Assembly: GCF_014203235.1 (NCBI RefSeq)
Contig: NZ_JACHIN010000001.1
Span: 1,054,001-1,118,000 of the forward strand
From: Nonomuraea endophytica
GTDB taxonomy: Bacteria; Actinomycetota; Actinomycetes; Streptosporangiales; Streptosporangiaceae
Reading direction: 5' to 3'
DNA length: 64,000 bases
The translations under genes were made by a program, and so were the position numbers. Shown here piece by piece: positions 28,620 to 37,568 of the stretch. Under the pieces are notes generated by a model. The model was not told where the DNA came from and made no database searches. It saw only the letters and a list, made by a program, of their open reading frames with translations. Numbering within the stretch: position 1 is the first letter of the stretch; every line of letters begins with the position of its first letter.

Positions 28620-31600
28620 GTGACTTCCTCCGCTTCCTCCCCACACCGGCCAGGTCCACTCCTCCAGCACCTGCTCGGCGTTCCCGCACGTCATGAGCGC
28701 GTCACCCATGTGGAGCATGTTCCAGCACGTCAGGCGGGTCAAGTGGGATGGCCCAAATGGGCACCGGAACTCCTGGTTACGCGCTTGGCGAACCAGGGTG
28801 TAACGGGCTTGTGGCCTCATCAGTACGAGGCGGCTGACCTGGCGCACCGTGGCCGAAACGTGATCATTTCCACAGGCACGGCGTCCGGGAAGTCGCTCGC
28901 GTACCTCACGCCCGCGATCGCCGCCTGCCTGAACGGCGGCACCGTCCTCTACCTCACCCCCACCAAGGCCCTCGCCGCCGACCAGCTCCGCTCCGTGCGC
29001 GAACTCCGCATCTCCGCGGTACGGCCGGCCACCTTCGACGGCGACACCCCTTTCGAGGAACGTACGTGGGTCCGCCAGCACGCGAACTACGTACTGACAA
29101 ACCCCGACATGCTCCACCGCGGAATCCTCCCCCGCCACGCCCAGTGGTCCGCCTTCTTCCGCCGCCTGCGCATGATCGTCGTCGACGAGTGCCACGGCTA
29201 CCGCGGCGTCTTCGGCTCCCACGTGGCCCAGATCCTGCGGCGATTGCGCCGCGTGTGCGGCCGGTACGGCTCCGCGCCCGTCTTCATGCTCGCCTCCGCG
29301 ACGGCGAGTGAGCCGGGGGTGTTCGGGAGGCGGCTGACGGGGCTTGAGATGGACGAGGTGACCTTGGACGCCTCGCCCAAGGGGTCCACCACCTTCGCGC
29401 TGTGGGAACCGCCTCTGACGGAGCTACGGGGCGAGGGCGGCGCCCCGATCCGCCGCACCGCCACAGCCGAGACCGCCGACCTCCTCGCCGACCTGGTCCT
29501 GGCCGACATCCGAACCCTCGCCTTCGTCCGCAGCCGCCGAGGAGCCGAGACGGTCGCCCTGTCGGCCCGCGCAAAACTGGCCGACGTCGCCGCCACCCTC
29601 CCCCACGGCGCCCACCTAGGCCCCCTCCCCGGTGCCTCCCTCCCCACCCAACTCCCCAACCTCCAGGACGTCCCGCTCCCACCCCCCCAAGGCGACACCC
29701 TCCAAGACATCTCCACCCCCACCCCCTCTGCCGACGCCCTCCAAGACATCGCCGCCCTCACACCCTCCGCCGACCCCCTCCAGGACATCCCCCTACCAAC
29801 CCCTCCCGCCGACACCCTCCCTGAAATCTCCGTCTCCACACCCCCAACCGGGACGGTTCCGCAGGCCACCCCAACACCCTCCGGTCCACCCACGACCCCA
29901 AGCGACACCGATCCAGCCACTCCCGGCGACGGTCTCCCGACCCCGCGCGACACCGCTGCAGACGCAAGGGACGACGGCCTCCCGGCCCCGCGCGACGCTG
30001 CTGCAGACGCTCCGAACGACGGCCCTCCGACCCCGCGCAACGCGGCTGCAGACGCTCCGGACAACGGCCTCCCGACGCGCCGAGACGACACCGCGCCGAC
30101 GGGCGCAGGCGATGTCCCCTCCCCCCGCCGCACCGGCGCCGGTGCGGCGAACACCCCGACGGCGCAGCCCGGCGCAAGACGCACCGCGCACAGCCCCACA
30201 ACCAGCGCCCCGGCCCACGACCCGAAAGCCACCACCCCGGCCCACACCCCGGCAGACCGCACCCCAGGCAGCCTCCCGGCCGAAGACACCACCGCCTCAG
30301 CCCAAGCTGTCCACGCCGACCTATGGGCAGATCTGGCCGGTCTGCCCGACAAGGTGGCCGCCTACCGCGCCGGGTACCTCTCGGAGGATCGCCGCCTGCT
30401 GGAGAAGGCCCTGCGCGCCGGCACCTTGATAGGCCTGGCCACCACCAACGCCCTCGAGCTCGGCGTGGACGTCTCCGGCCTGGACGCCGTCCTGATCGCC
30501 GGTTGGCCGGGCACCCGGGCGTCCCTGTGGCAGCAGGCGGGCCGGGCGGGCCGTGACGGCCAGGACGCGCTGGCCGTACTGATCGCCCGCGACGACCCCC
30601 TGGACACCTACCTGGTCCACCATCCGGAAGCCCTGTTCGGCCGCCCGGTGGAGGCCATAGTCCTGGACCCGGACAACCCGTACGTCCTCGGCCCCCACCT
30701 CTGCGCCGCCGCCGCCGAGATCCCGCTGGCGGAGGAGGATCTCGCGACATTCGGCGACACGACCGCGACAGTCCTGGACGACCTCGTGGAGCAGGGCCTG
30801 CTCCGCCGAAGGTCCGCCGGCTGGTTCTGGACCAGACGCGAACGCGCCACCGACCTAGCCGACATCAGAGGCGCCGGCGGAGCCCCGGTCCAGGTCGTGG
30901 AGTCCACAACCGGCCGCTTGCTGGGCACCGTGGACGAGCCCTCGGCCCACACCACCGTCCACACCGGCGCCGTCTACCTCCACCAGGGCGAAACCTTCCT
31001 GGTGGAAGAGCTGGACCTGGAGGCCGGTGTAGCCCTGGTGGGCGCGGCCGAGCCCGACTACTCGACGTTCGCCCGCGACATCACCGAGATCCGCGTACTC
31101 AAATCCCTCCGCACCACCCCGATCGGCCCGGGCACCCTGACGTTCGGCGAGGTAGAGGTCACCCGGCAGGTCGTCTCCTACCTGAAGCGCCGCCTCCACT
31201 CCGGCGAAATGCTGGGCGACGAGCCCCTGGAGCTCCCCCCACGCACCCTCCGCACCCGAGCCGTCTGGTGGACCCTCCCGGCGGACACGATCGCCGCCCT
31301 CGCGGAAGAAGGCTTCGACCTGGCCGGAGCCGCCCACGCCGCCGAACACGCCTCAATCGGCCTACTCCCGCTGTTCGCCACCTGCGACCGCTGGGACATC
31401 GGCGGCGTATCCACCGAACTCCACTTCGACACCGGCCTCCTGACCGTCTTCGTCTACGACGGCCACGAAGGCGGCGCCGGTTTCGCCGAACGCGGCTACT
31501 CCCGAGCCACCGACTGGCTCACCGCGACCCGCGAAGCCATCCGCTCCTGCGAGTGCGAACGCGGCTGCCCATCCTGCATCCAGTCCCCCAAATGCGGAAA

Positions 31601-31664
31601 CGGCAACGAACCCCTAAGCAAACCCGGCGCCCTCCGCCTCCTGGACACCCTCCTAGACCCCTAA
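28620..31664 (+). CDS. DEAD/DEAH helicase with DUF1998-type zinc site and large disordered insert
   Basis: A helicase of about 1014 residues. RecA domain 1 has Walker A STGTASGKS (K91) and DECH (189-192). RecA domain 2 has NALELGVDVSG and QQAGRAGR. The C-terminus has a four-Cys cluster (CECERGCPSC, then C in SPKCGN), as in DUF1998/MrfA helicases, some of which act in DNA-crosslink repair. Between about 326 and 569, inside RecA domain 2, lies a 240-residue Pro/Thr/Asp/Ala-rich insert with repeated LQDI and AADAxxxGLP units that homologues I recall lack. GTG at 28620 chosen; a TTG at 28593 is possible. Divergent from bldG. Confidence 0.93.
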   Translation: MTSSASSPHRPGPLLQHLLGVPARHERVTHVEHVPARQAGQVGWPKWAPELLVTRLANQGVTGLWPHQYEAADLAHRGRNVIISTGTASGKSLAYLTPAIAACLNGGTVLYLTPTKALAADQLRSVRELRISAVRPATFDGDTPFEERTWVRQHANYVLTNPDMLHRGILPRHAQWSAFFRRLRMIVVDECHGYRGVFGSHVAQILRRLRRVCGRYGSAPVFMLASATASEPGVFGRRLTGLEMDEVTLDASPKGSTTFALWEPPLTELRGEGGAPIRRTATAETADLLADLVLADIRTLAFVRSRRGAETVALSARAKLADVAATLPHGAHLGPLPGASLPTQLPNLQDVPLPPPQGDTLQDISTPTPSADALQDIAALTPSADPLQDIPLPTPPADTLPEISVSTPPTGTVPQATPTPSGPPTTPSDTDPATPGDGLPTPRDTAADARDDGLPAPRDAAADAPNDGPPTPRNAAADAPDNGLPTRRDDTAPTGAGDVPSPRRTGAGAANTPTAQPGARRTAHSPTTSAPAHDPKATTPAHTPADRTPGSLPAEDTTASAQAVHADLWADLAGLPDKVAAYRAGYLSEDRRLLEKALRAGTLIGLATTNALELGVDVSGLDAVLIAGWPGTRASLWQQAGRAGRDGQDALAVLIARDDPLDTYLVHHPEALFGRPVEAIVLDPDNPYVLGPHLCAAAAEIPLAEEDLATFGDTTATVLDDLVEQGLLRRRSAGWFWTRRERATDLADIRGAGGAPVQVVESTTGRLLGTVDEPSAHTTVHTGAVYLHQGETFLVEELDLEAGVALVGAAEPDYSTFARDITEIRVLKSLRTTPIGPGTLTFGEVEVTRQVVSYLKRRLHSGEMLGDEPLELPPRTLRTRAVWWTLPADTIAALAEEGFDLAGAAHAAEHASIGLLPLFATCDRWDIGGVSTELHFDTGLLTVFVYDGHEGGAGFAERGYSRATDWLTATREAIRSCECERGCPSCIQSPKCGNGNEPLSKPGALRLLDTLLDP

Positions 31665-32378
31665 CCCCCACAACCCTCCACATCCAGTACGGCAAGCCAA
31701 CAACCCACCCACTACCCGGCAATCCCAGACAAACAGCAGCGTTGAGCCATCCCGGAGCAACCGCCCGTCCAGGCGGTCCAAGATCGGCCGCCAGAGCCCA
31801 GCCGAGAGGCGGGTGACTAGGTGCCGCGCGGTCAGTTGCTAGGGGCAAGGCGGTTGGCGAGTGCCCAGGCTCGGCTGGACAGGAGCGAGCCAGGGTCCTG
31901 CACAGGAGCAAGGCAGTTGGCGACTGCCCGGGGAGCCGCCGGAGGTCGCTCTGGTACGGACCAGTTGACGATCAAGGCAGGGCGATTCGGGCATCCGGAG
32001 CCACGGCGACCGACCCACAGTGCGTCGTAACGGCGGCCGACCATGCGCGGCCGACGACCGTCACCCTGGAACGCCACGAGCCCCGTGCGGCGGGTGGGGC
32101 AAGTTGGCTGGCCGTAAGAGAAAAAGGGCCCTTCAAAGGTGCGGACGCGAAAAGAGGCCGGTGCGGACGCGAAAAGAGGCCGGTGCGGACGCGAGAAGAG
32201 GCCGGTGCGGACGCGAAAAGAGGCCGGTGCGGACGCGAGAAGAGGCCGGTGCGGACGCGAGAAGAGGCCGGTGCGGACGCGAAAAGAGGCCGGTGCGGAC
32301 GCGAAAAGAGGCCGGTGCGGACGCGAGAAGAGGCCGGTGCGGACGTGAGAAGAGGCCGCAGAGCGACGAGGTGGGCGG
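31665..32378. other. Intergenic region between convergent genes, repeat-rich
   Basis: About 700 bases between the helicase stop and the stop of the minus-strand secreted protein. Contains an imperfect 26-bp direct repeat (31841-31866 and 31904-31929, three mismatches, core CAAGGCGGTTGGCGA) and the 22-bp tandem array at 32138-32357. Frames are open but low-complexity, and no gene is supported. Confidence 0.65.
32138..32357 (+). repeat. 22-bp tandem repeat, ten copies
   Basis: Ten head-to-tail units of 22 bases starting GGTGCGGACGCG and ending AGAGGCC, with A/G variation at one position (GAAAAG or GAGAAG) and one T in the last unit. No spacers, so not CRISPR. The array ends 21 bases before the stop codon of the minus-strand gene at 32379. 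All six frames through it are open because 22 is not a multiple of three and the unit lacks stops. Confidence 0.97.
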
Positions 32379-34130
32379 TCAGCTCTCCACGCGCTCGTCG
32401 GGCGTCCAGAAGTCGCCTGGTTGGGGGCGCTCCCAGAACCCGCTGTCCTCCATCGCCCGGGGAGTCGGCGGCAGGTAGTCATCCCAACGATCCTCAAGCC
32501 GTACGGCAGGCGCAGGCACCGACGACTCCGGCATCACGGTCACCGCCGAACTAGGCAGAGCAATACGGACCGGCTCGTGACGGGCGGCGTCGGCCTGGTT
32601 CTGCGCGGTGCGAATGTCATCGGCGCTCAGGTACAACGGCAAGGCAGCAGGCGGCTCCACAGCCCCCCGACCGGCCTCGACCGCGCCCACCGAACCGGAC
32701 ACTGGCACCTGTCCATCCGGTAATGGACCGGACGCCGAGGCCGAACCTGACGGCGCACCGGACGCCCTCGTCAGGCCGGAGACCTGCGGCGACCCCGTCA
32801 CCCGAGATGAGGCCGGGTCGCCCGGCTGATCACGCTTGGGACGGGTCTTGGCCACCGCCAGAACCACAGCCGGACGACGAGGCGCAGTCGTAGCGGACGG
32901 CACGCTGTCACCGGACGGCGGCCCGTCATACCCGCCCCCGCCGCCCCCGCCAACCCCGACGCCAGACCCTCCGCCCGGACCGCCCGCGCTGGCCAGCGAC
33001 CGCCGCCGTGCCCAAGCGCCGAAGTGAACGGCGACCAGCAGAAGAACAAGGCCGGCCGCGACATACAGCCCGTACTGCCCCACACTGCCCAGCGGCGACT
33101 CCGACGATTGCGCCGTCACCTTGCTGTCGGCAGGCGCCTGGCTCTCGTCGGCGGCCGGTGCGAGCCCGTCGTCCTTGGACTGTTCGTCGGCGGTGGGGAG
33201 CGGCAGGTTGCCGTTCTTGTCGGTCTCCGGCATCGCCGGGAGCTTGGTGTCGTTCTTGGGTGCGGTGACCTTGCCGGTGGGGTTGGTGGTCTTGGGCTCG
33301 GTCTTCTTCTTGTTGTTAGGGATCGTGGGGAGTTCGTCGACGCCGTTCTTGTTGGTCTGCGGCTTGGTGGTGGGGGCGGTGGTCGCCTTCTTCGTGGTCG
33401 GCTTGGCGGCGGGCGGCGCGGGCACGTTCACATAGGCCGCGCCCGAGTTGCCCGATCCGATCGAGCCACCGTCACCATCGCCCCGGTACGCCTTCACCGT
33501 GAACCCCACACGCTGCCCGGCGGCCTTGGGCGGCACGGCCAGCGTCGCCTTGCAGGTGCCCCCACCGCACGCCTCGTCGGCCGACATCCGCCCCACGATC
33601 CCGGACTGGGTGGTGGCCACCTCGTACGACTGGAGATCGGGCTCCCTGCCCTTGCTCCAGGTCACGACAACCTTGTCCGCGCCCCGCAACGTGGCGTCCA
33701 CCCCACTGGGCGCCGCCGCCGCCCGCCGGAGCTTGAACGTGCTCGTCTCATAGGTGCTGCCGCTGATCTCACCCCGGAGCGTCACGGTGAAGCTCCCGTT
33801 GGGCGCATCCCCGGCGTCGAACGTCCCCGACAACGTCTGGTTCGCGCCCCCACTGGCTACCTTCTGCCGAGGCGTGGACGGCCCTTCGACGTAGAGCGCC
33901 ATGCTCAACTGCGCCAACCGGGTACGCGCGGAAATCGGCACCGACCCACCACTGACGACCTGGCCATCGGAGGGCGACGTGATCTGCCCATCCAGCGCGT
34001 TCCCTTGCGCCTGGGCAAACCCTTGCCCCTGTACGAACGCTTGCCCCTGGGCCAGCGCCGTACCGCCGCCAAGCGCGATGGACCCGGCCACGACCAGCGT
34101 GGCGGTCATCAGTCTGCCAACCACCGTCAC
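32379..34130 (-). CDS. Membrane-anchored surface protein with Ig/FnIII-like domains
   Basis: A 583-residue protein with a signal peptide (1 to about 27, GTALAQ). An Ig-like beta domain (about 45-135, SPSDGQVVSGGSVPISA) and a fibronectin-III-like domain (about 138-238, with VVVTWSKGREPDLQSYEV) follow, then a Lys/Thr/Pro linker (239-345), one transmembrane helix (about 352-373, YVAAGLVLLLVAVHFGAW) and a Pro/Ser/Gly-rich cytoplasmic tail. GTG at 34130 with AAGGGA upstream. It lies downstream of the tad pilus genes on the same strand, so a role at the cell surface with the pilus is possible. No named family recognised. Confidence 0.85.
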   Translation of the reverse strand: MTVVGRLMTATLVVAGSIALGGGTALAQGQAFVQGQGFAQAQGNALDGQITSPSDGQVVSGGSVPISARTRLAQLSMALYVEGPSTPRQKVASGGANQTLSGTFDAGDAPNGSFTVTLRGEISGSTYETSTFKLRRAAAAPSGVDATLRGADKVVVTWSKGREPDLQSYEVATTQSGIVGRMSADEACGGGTCKATLAVPPKAAGQRVGFTVKAYRGDGDGGSIGSGNSGAAYVNVPAPPAAKPTTKKATTAPTTKPQTNKNGVDELPTIPNNKKKTEPKTTNPTGKVTAPKNDTKLPAMPETDKNGNLPLPTADEQSKDDGLAPAADESQAPADSKVTAQSSESPLGSVGQYGLYVAAGLVLLLVAVHFGAWARRRSLASAGGPGGGSGVGVGGGGGGGYDGPPSGDSVPSATTAPRRPAVVLAVAKTRPKRDQPGDPASSRVTGSPQVSGLTRASGAPSGSASASGPLPDGQVPVSGSVGAVEAGRGAVEPPAALPLYLSADDIRTAQNQADAARHEPVRIALPSSAVTVMPESSVPAPAVRLEDRWDDYLPPTPRAMEDSGFWERPQPGDFWTPDERVES

Positions 34131-34629
34131 GACGCATCCCTTCAGGAGAGCCTCGTGCCGCCTGTCAGGGCGGCCGGAAGTGCCGGTTCCCCGGCGACCA
34201 TAGCGACTGAGATGCGCCGTTCCCAGGCCTAATCCCAGAAGGCATGAACCGAGGGTAAGCGCGACCTTACGCCAGATATCCAGCTCTTGGACACCGCGTC
34301 CAAGAAGTCGTGATTCGATTGCGACCTACCTCCCACCAACCCCCACAACCCCACCCATAACCCCCAAACCACCCTGGTACGCGGCATCGCAACCGACCAC
34401 AAGCCCGGCCCCGAGACACCCCAGACGCCGAGCCGAAAAGCGGCCACGACCGCGCCGGACACGGCTATGCGGCAGAACTCGGTTGGCGGGTCCGGCTTAC
34501 GGACGGTTCGCGGATACGGGGTGCGACGCGGACGGAGCACGGGTCGCGAGCTGTCCACGGTGAGGCTGGGACCGGGGCGGGACCGCTGCAGGGGCGGGCG
34601 CGGGGACGAGGGCTGGGGCGGAGCGGGCG
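34131..34629. other. Intergenic region between tad cluster and surface-protein gene
   Basis: About 500 bases without a supported gene. The only clear element is a hairpin CTTGGAC-ACCGC-GTCCAAG (34286-34304) with perfect 7-bp arms about 155 bases upstream of the surface-protein start; it could be an operator or attenuator. The surface-protein promoter must lie here or in read-through from the tad genes. Confidence 0.5.
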
Positions 34630-35073
34630 TCATGGGTGGGTTGTGGGTTCTGCGGTGATCCAGGAGGGGCCTGCGCGGGCTCGGCCGGTGAGGGTGCGTT
34701 TGCCTATGCCCGGGAGGGTGATTTCCAGGGATGTCCAGACGTCGGCGGTTTCGTCGGTGATGGTGCAGCGGGTCAGGCGTACGGCGTTGGCCGTGGCTAC
34801 CTTTTCGGCTCGGGTGCAGGCCTGGTCCGGGGCGGCCAGGGCCAGGCGGGCCGCTTCCAGGGCGCTCAGGTCGGCCGCCGCGTACACCCGGTGCCTGGCC
34901 ACGCGGACGGAGCCGACCGCGGCCAGGGTCATGGCCACGGACATGAGCAGTGCCATGAGAGCAACACCCCAGATCGTGGCTGAGCCCTGGTCGCGGCCAC
35001 CCCTGCCGTTGGCGCCGGCGCTGTGATCGCTGGGAGTGCGGTTGGGAGGGAACTGGTGGGGGTTGTCGGTCAT
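34630..35073 (-). CDS. TadE-like pilus-assembly protein (Rv3654c type)
   Basis: A 147-residue protein with an N-terminal Pro/Gly-rich cytoplasmic piece, then a class-III prepilin-like segment GSATIWGVALMALLMSVAMT (cleavage expected after the Gly) and a periplasmic-side domain with a Cys pair (QACTRAEK, RLTRCTI). The usual Glu at +5 is replaced by Trp, as in the helper-protein group rather than true pilins. The ATG overlaps the stop of the upstream TadE gene (ATGA). Last gene of the conserved tad operon. Confidence 0.88.
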   Translation of the reverse strand: MTDNPHQFPPNRTPSDHSAGANGRGGRDQGSATIWGVALMALLMSVAMTLAAVGSVRVARHRVYAAADLSALEAARLALAAPDQACTRAEKVATANAVRLTRCTITDETADVWTSLEITLPGIGKRTLTGRARAGPSWITAEPTTHP

Positions 35074-35459
35074 TGTTCGGTGCCTGCTGTCGCGGAGGCC
35101 GTGACCGTGACGACGGGCAGGCGGGTGGCCCAGCTGGGGCGGACGTCCATGGTGATCTCGACTTTCGTCAATTGCTGGGAGCGGGTGATGCGGACCCGGG
35201 CCCCGGTGCGGGTGGCTGATTGGGCGGCTTCTTGGACCTTGTCCAGGGGTTCGCCTCGGGCGGCGGCGCGGGCTGCGGCTCTGGCGGCGTCTACGCATTC
35301 CAGCTGGGCGCCTACTGCCTGGACGGCCCAGAGGGCTGCGGCCAGTACCACGATCAGGGCGGGGAGCATGGCGGCGGTTTCGGCGGTTACCGAGCCGCGC
35401 GACGCGGAGGGGGTGGCGGCCCGCGCTTGCGTTGGACGCCACCAGGTACGCATCGTCAT
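35070..35459 (-). CDS. tadE: TadE-family pseudopilin
   Basis: A 129-residue minor pilin. After a short basic leader, the prepilin motif reads RG-SVTAE: Gly22 at the cleavage site and Glu27 at +5, followed by the hydrophobic helix MLPALIVVLAAALWAVQAV and a soluble domain. Known TadE proteins are processed by TadV-type prepilin peptidase and are needed for Flp pilus assembly. Overlaps both neighbours by ATGA. Peptidase gene not in the window. Confidence 0.88.
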   Translation of the reverse strand: MTMRTWWRPTQARAATPSASRGSVTAETAAMLPALIVVLAAALWAVQAVGAQLECVDAARAAARAAARGEPLDKVQEAAQSATRTGARVRITRSQQLTKVEITMDVRPSWATRLPVVTVTASATAGTEQ

Positions 35460-35905
35460 CCGGCCGAGTTGAGTGCCCGGTCGACCAGGGCGGTGAGGGC
35501 GTCCAGGATCTCGGGGCTGTTGATGACCTTGATGAGCAGGAGTGCGAAGGCCACGGCGGCCAGCGTGCCTACCGCGTATTCGGCGGTGGACATACCGGCG
35601 TCGGGCCTGGTTGCCGTGTAACGAGATCGGGTTTCTGACCACAGGCGGCGGTAGCGGGCCTTGAGGTCTGGCGATGCCTGCTCTGGGATGTTGGGAACGC
35701 TGGGATCGGGTTCTGGGGTGTCGCGGGCGCTGTGATCGGGGTGTGAGGTGTCGCGGGCGCCGGGTTCGGGGGTGTCGGGGGCGCCGGGTTCAGGGGCGCC
35801 GGGTTCAGCGACGCTGGGGTTGGGGTGGGGAGCCTCGGGGGGTTCGGGGTAGGGCGGGGCGGGGGGTTTGGCGGCGATGTCTCGCTGGATGGTTGTGGTG
35901 CTCAT
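35456..35905 (-). CDS. DUF4244 protein, candidate Flp pilin with long Pro-rich leader
   Basis: A 149-residue protein. The C-terminal 46 residues match the DUF4244/Rv3656c family: G104-M-S-T-A-E109 (prepilin-type Gly and Glu+5), then a hydrophobic helix AVGTLAAVAFALLLIKVI and a short tail, the size of an Flp pilin. The preceding 104 residues are Pro/Glu/Asp-rich with degenerate PEPGAPDT-like repeats, far longer than a normal prepilin leader. AGGAGG before the ATG fixes the start. Probably the major pilin of the tad system (inference). Confidence 0.85.
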   Translation of the reverse strand: MSTTTIQRDIAAKPPAPPYPEPPEAPHPNPSVAEPGAPEPGAPDTPEPGARDTSHPDHSARDTPEPDPSVPNIPEQASPDLKARYRRLWSETRSRYTATRPDAGMSTAEYAVGTLAAVAFALLLIKVINSPEILDALTALVDRALNSAG

Positions 35906-36053
35906 CGGGCCTCCTGGGGTTGGGCGCTGGGGGCTTGACCGGCGCGGGAGTCCAAGAGTCGCCGAGAGGGGGTGGGTGACGATCGGCCGAACGAGGTTCT
36001 GGGGATTGGCGGCCTTGGGGATGCGCACAGCTGTGGATAACCGGGCGGCGAGA

Positions 36054-36818
36054 TCAAGGCAGGACGATCGTGGACGCGAGCCCGGCGATGATCGGGATGA
36101 CTCCCAGCAGGACGAACGCGGGCAGGAAGCACAGCCCCAGCGGCGCCACCGCCTTCACCGCCACCCTGCGCGCCGCGGCCAGCGATGCGGCGCGAGCCGC
36201 CTCCCGGGCATCGTCAGCCAACCGGGTGAGAACGTCGGCCACGGGCGCCCCGCTGAGGGCGGCCCGGGTCATGGCGCGGGCCAGGTGCGCGGTGGCCGGA
36301 TCCCGGGCCAGATAGGCCCAGGTGGGTTCCGCGTCCGCCCCCAGGCGCAGCTGGGTGCTCACCCACAGCAGGCGGGCCGCCAACGGCCCGGGTACGGCCC
36401 CGGCCGCGGTCTCCGTAGCGGCGCTGACCGGCTGCCCCGCCAGCAGGCAGGCGACCATCAGATCCACGGCGAAGGGAAGGTCGGCCGCGATCCGCCGACG
36501 TTCCAGCCGGACGGCGGGAGGTTCCTGCCGATGCAACACCCAACCGGCCCCCAAAGCCGCGAGAACCCCGGCGACGACACCCACCACACCGCCGACCGCC
36601 AGCCCAGTCAGAAGCCCGGCGCAAGCCGAGGACACAAGCGTGCGCCGATCAGGAGGCCAGGTGGCCGAGGAGGAATGCCAGCGAGGCACTTCTTCGGCAG
36701 GGTCAAGCGCCGAGCCCTCACCGGGCGGACGGAGGCGCGACAGCCGACGGGCGGCCGTGTCCGGAGGCACCCAGACCCAGACGGCCACAGCAGCACACAG
36801 AACAGCCAGAAGATGCAC
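36054..36818 (-). CDS. tadC: TadC-type inner-membrane platform protein
   Basis: A 254-residue type II secretion F-domain protein: hydrophobic N-terminus (residues 1-16), a membrane segment pair around 60-95, the cytoplasmic T2SSF helical domain (about 110-215, ADLPFAVDLMVACLLAG) and a C-terminal membrane segment (LCFLPAFVLLGVIPIIAGL). In Tad systems TadB and TadC form the platform that the ATPase drives. 148 bases separate it from the pilin gene downstream, the largest gap in the operon. Confidence 0.92.
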   Translation of the reverse strand: MHLLAVLCAAVAVWVWVPPDTAARRLSRLRPPGEGSALDPAEEVPRWHSSSATWPPDRRTLVSSACAGLLTGLAVGGVVGVVAGVLAALGAGWVLHRQEPPAVRLERRRIAADLPFAVDLMVACLLAGQPVSAATETAAGAVPGPLAARLLWVSTQLRLGADAEPTWAYLARDPATAHLARAMTRAALSGAPVADVLTRLADDAREAARAASLAAARRVAVKAVAPLGLCFLPAFVLLGVIPIIAGLASTIVLP

Positions 36819-36860
36819 GGATCAGCTCCTCGAGAACGGATCAAGCTCCTTAAGAACGGA

Positions 36861-37568
36861 TCAAGAGGCGAGCGCGGCCCTGGCCATGCGGCCGGTCCAC
36901 CACAGGCCGCCGATGTCGAGCAGAACCCCCGCCCCCAGGCAGGCCAGCCCAGGCACCCCACCGAACAGGAAGTCCAGCGGACGCATCCCCATAGCCGCCG
37001 CCATGCCAACCCCCAGCACAGGCAGCCCGGCCAGCAACCGAGCGGTGGCCCGCGGCCCGGCCAGTTGGGCGGCCACGTCCTGCCGATGCGCCTGAGCGGC
37101 ACGCAGCGCGAGAGCCACCCGCTCCACCAGCGCCGCCATCCCGCCGCCCACCCCGACCCCAACGCTCCAGCAGGCCGCCAGCCGCCGCAGCCCCTCACCA
37201 CCCTGCTCAGGAGCGGCGGCGACCAGGGCCGCGGCGACGTCACCGCCGTCCCGCGCCGCCGCCGTGACCTCACGCAGGTCGCCGGGAACCTCCACCGAGG
37301 CGATGGCCCGCGCCAACGCCTCCCCCGGCGTGCGTCCGGCCACCAGCTCAGCGGACAGAGCGTGACAAAGCTCGATGGAGGCCCGATGCCACTCATCAGC
37401 CGTCGAACGCCGCCGCCGGACCGGCCGGGTCATCCACGCCCACCGAAGCCGGACCGCGGATCTCCGCCCCAGAATCCGCGCCAGCCGTACCTCGGCGGCG
37501 TGCCGGAACCCGCTCCACAGCCAGACATATCCGCCGACCGCCAGGGCGGCCACGACGAGGGCGTTCAC
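36861..37568 (-). CDS. tadB: TadB-type inner-membrane platform protein
   Basis: A 235-residue T2SSF protein: N-terminal membrane segment (ALVVAALAVGGYVWLW), the cytoplasmic helical domain (IELCHALSAELVAGRTPGEAL, about 65-165) and two C-terminal membrane segments. GTG start overlaps the stop of tadA (GTGA). Works with TadC. The N-terminal half is shorter than in proteobacterial TadB, as is usual in actinobacteria. Confidence 0.92.
   Translation of the reverse strand: MNALVVAALAVGGYVWLWSGFRHAAEVRLARILGRRSAVRLRWAWMTRPVRRRRSTADEWHRASIELCHALSAELVAGRTPGEALARAIASVEVPGDLREVTAAARDGGDVAAALVAAAPEQGGEGLRRLAACWSVGVGVGGGMAALVERVALALRAAQAHRQDVAAQLAGPRATARLLAGLPVLGVGMAAAMGMRPLDFLFGGVPGLACLGAGVLLDIGGLWWTGRMARAALAS

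Noticed and set aside
32138..32357. CRISPR array
   Set aside because: Units are directly adjacent with no spacers and vary at one base; no cas gene lies in the window.
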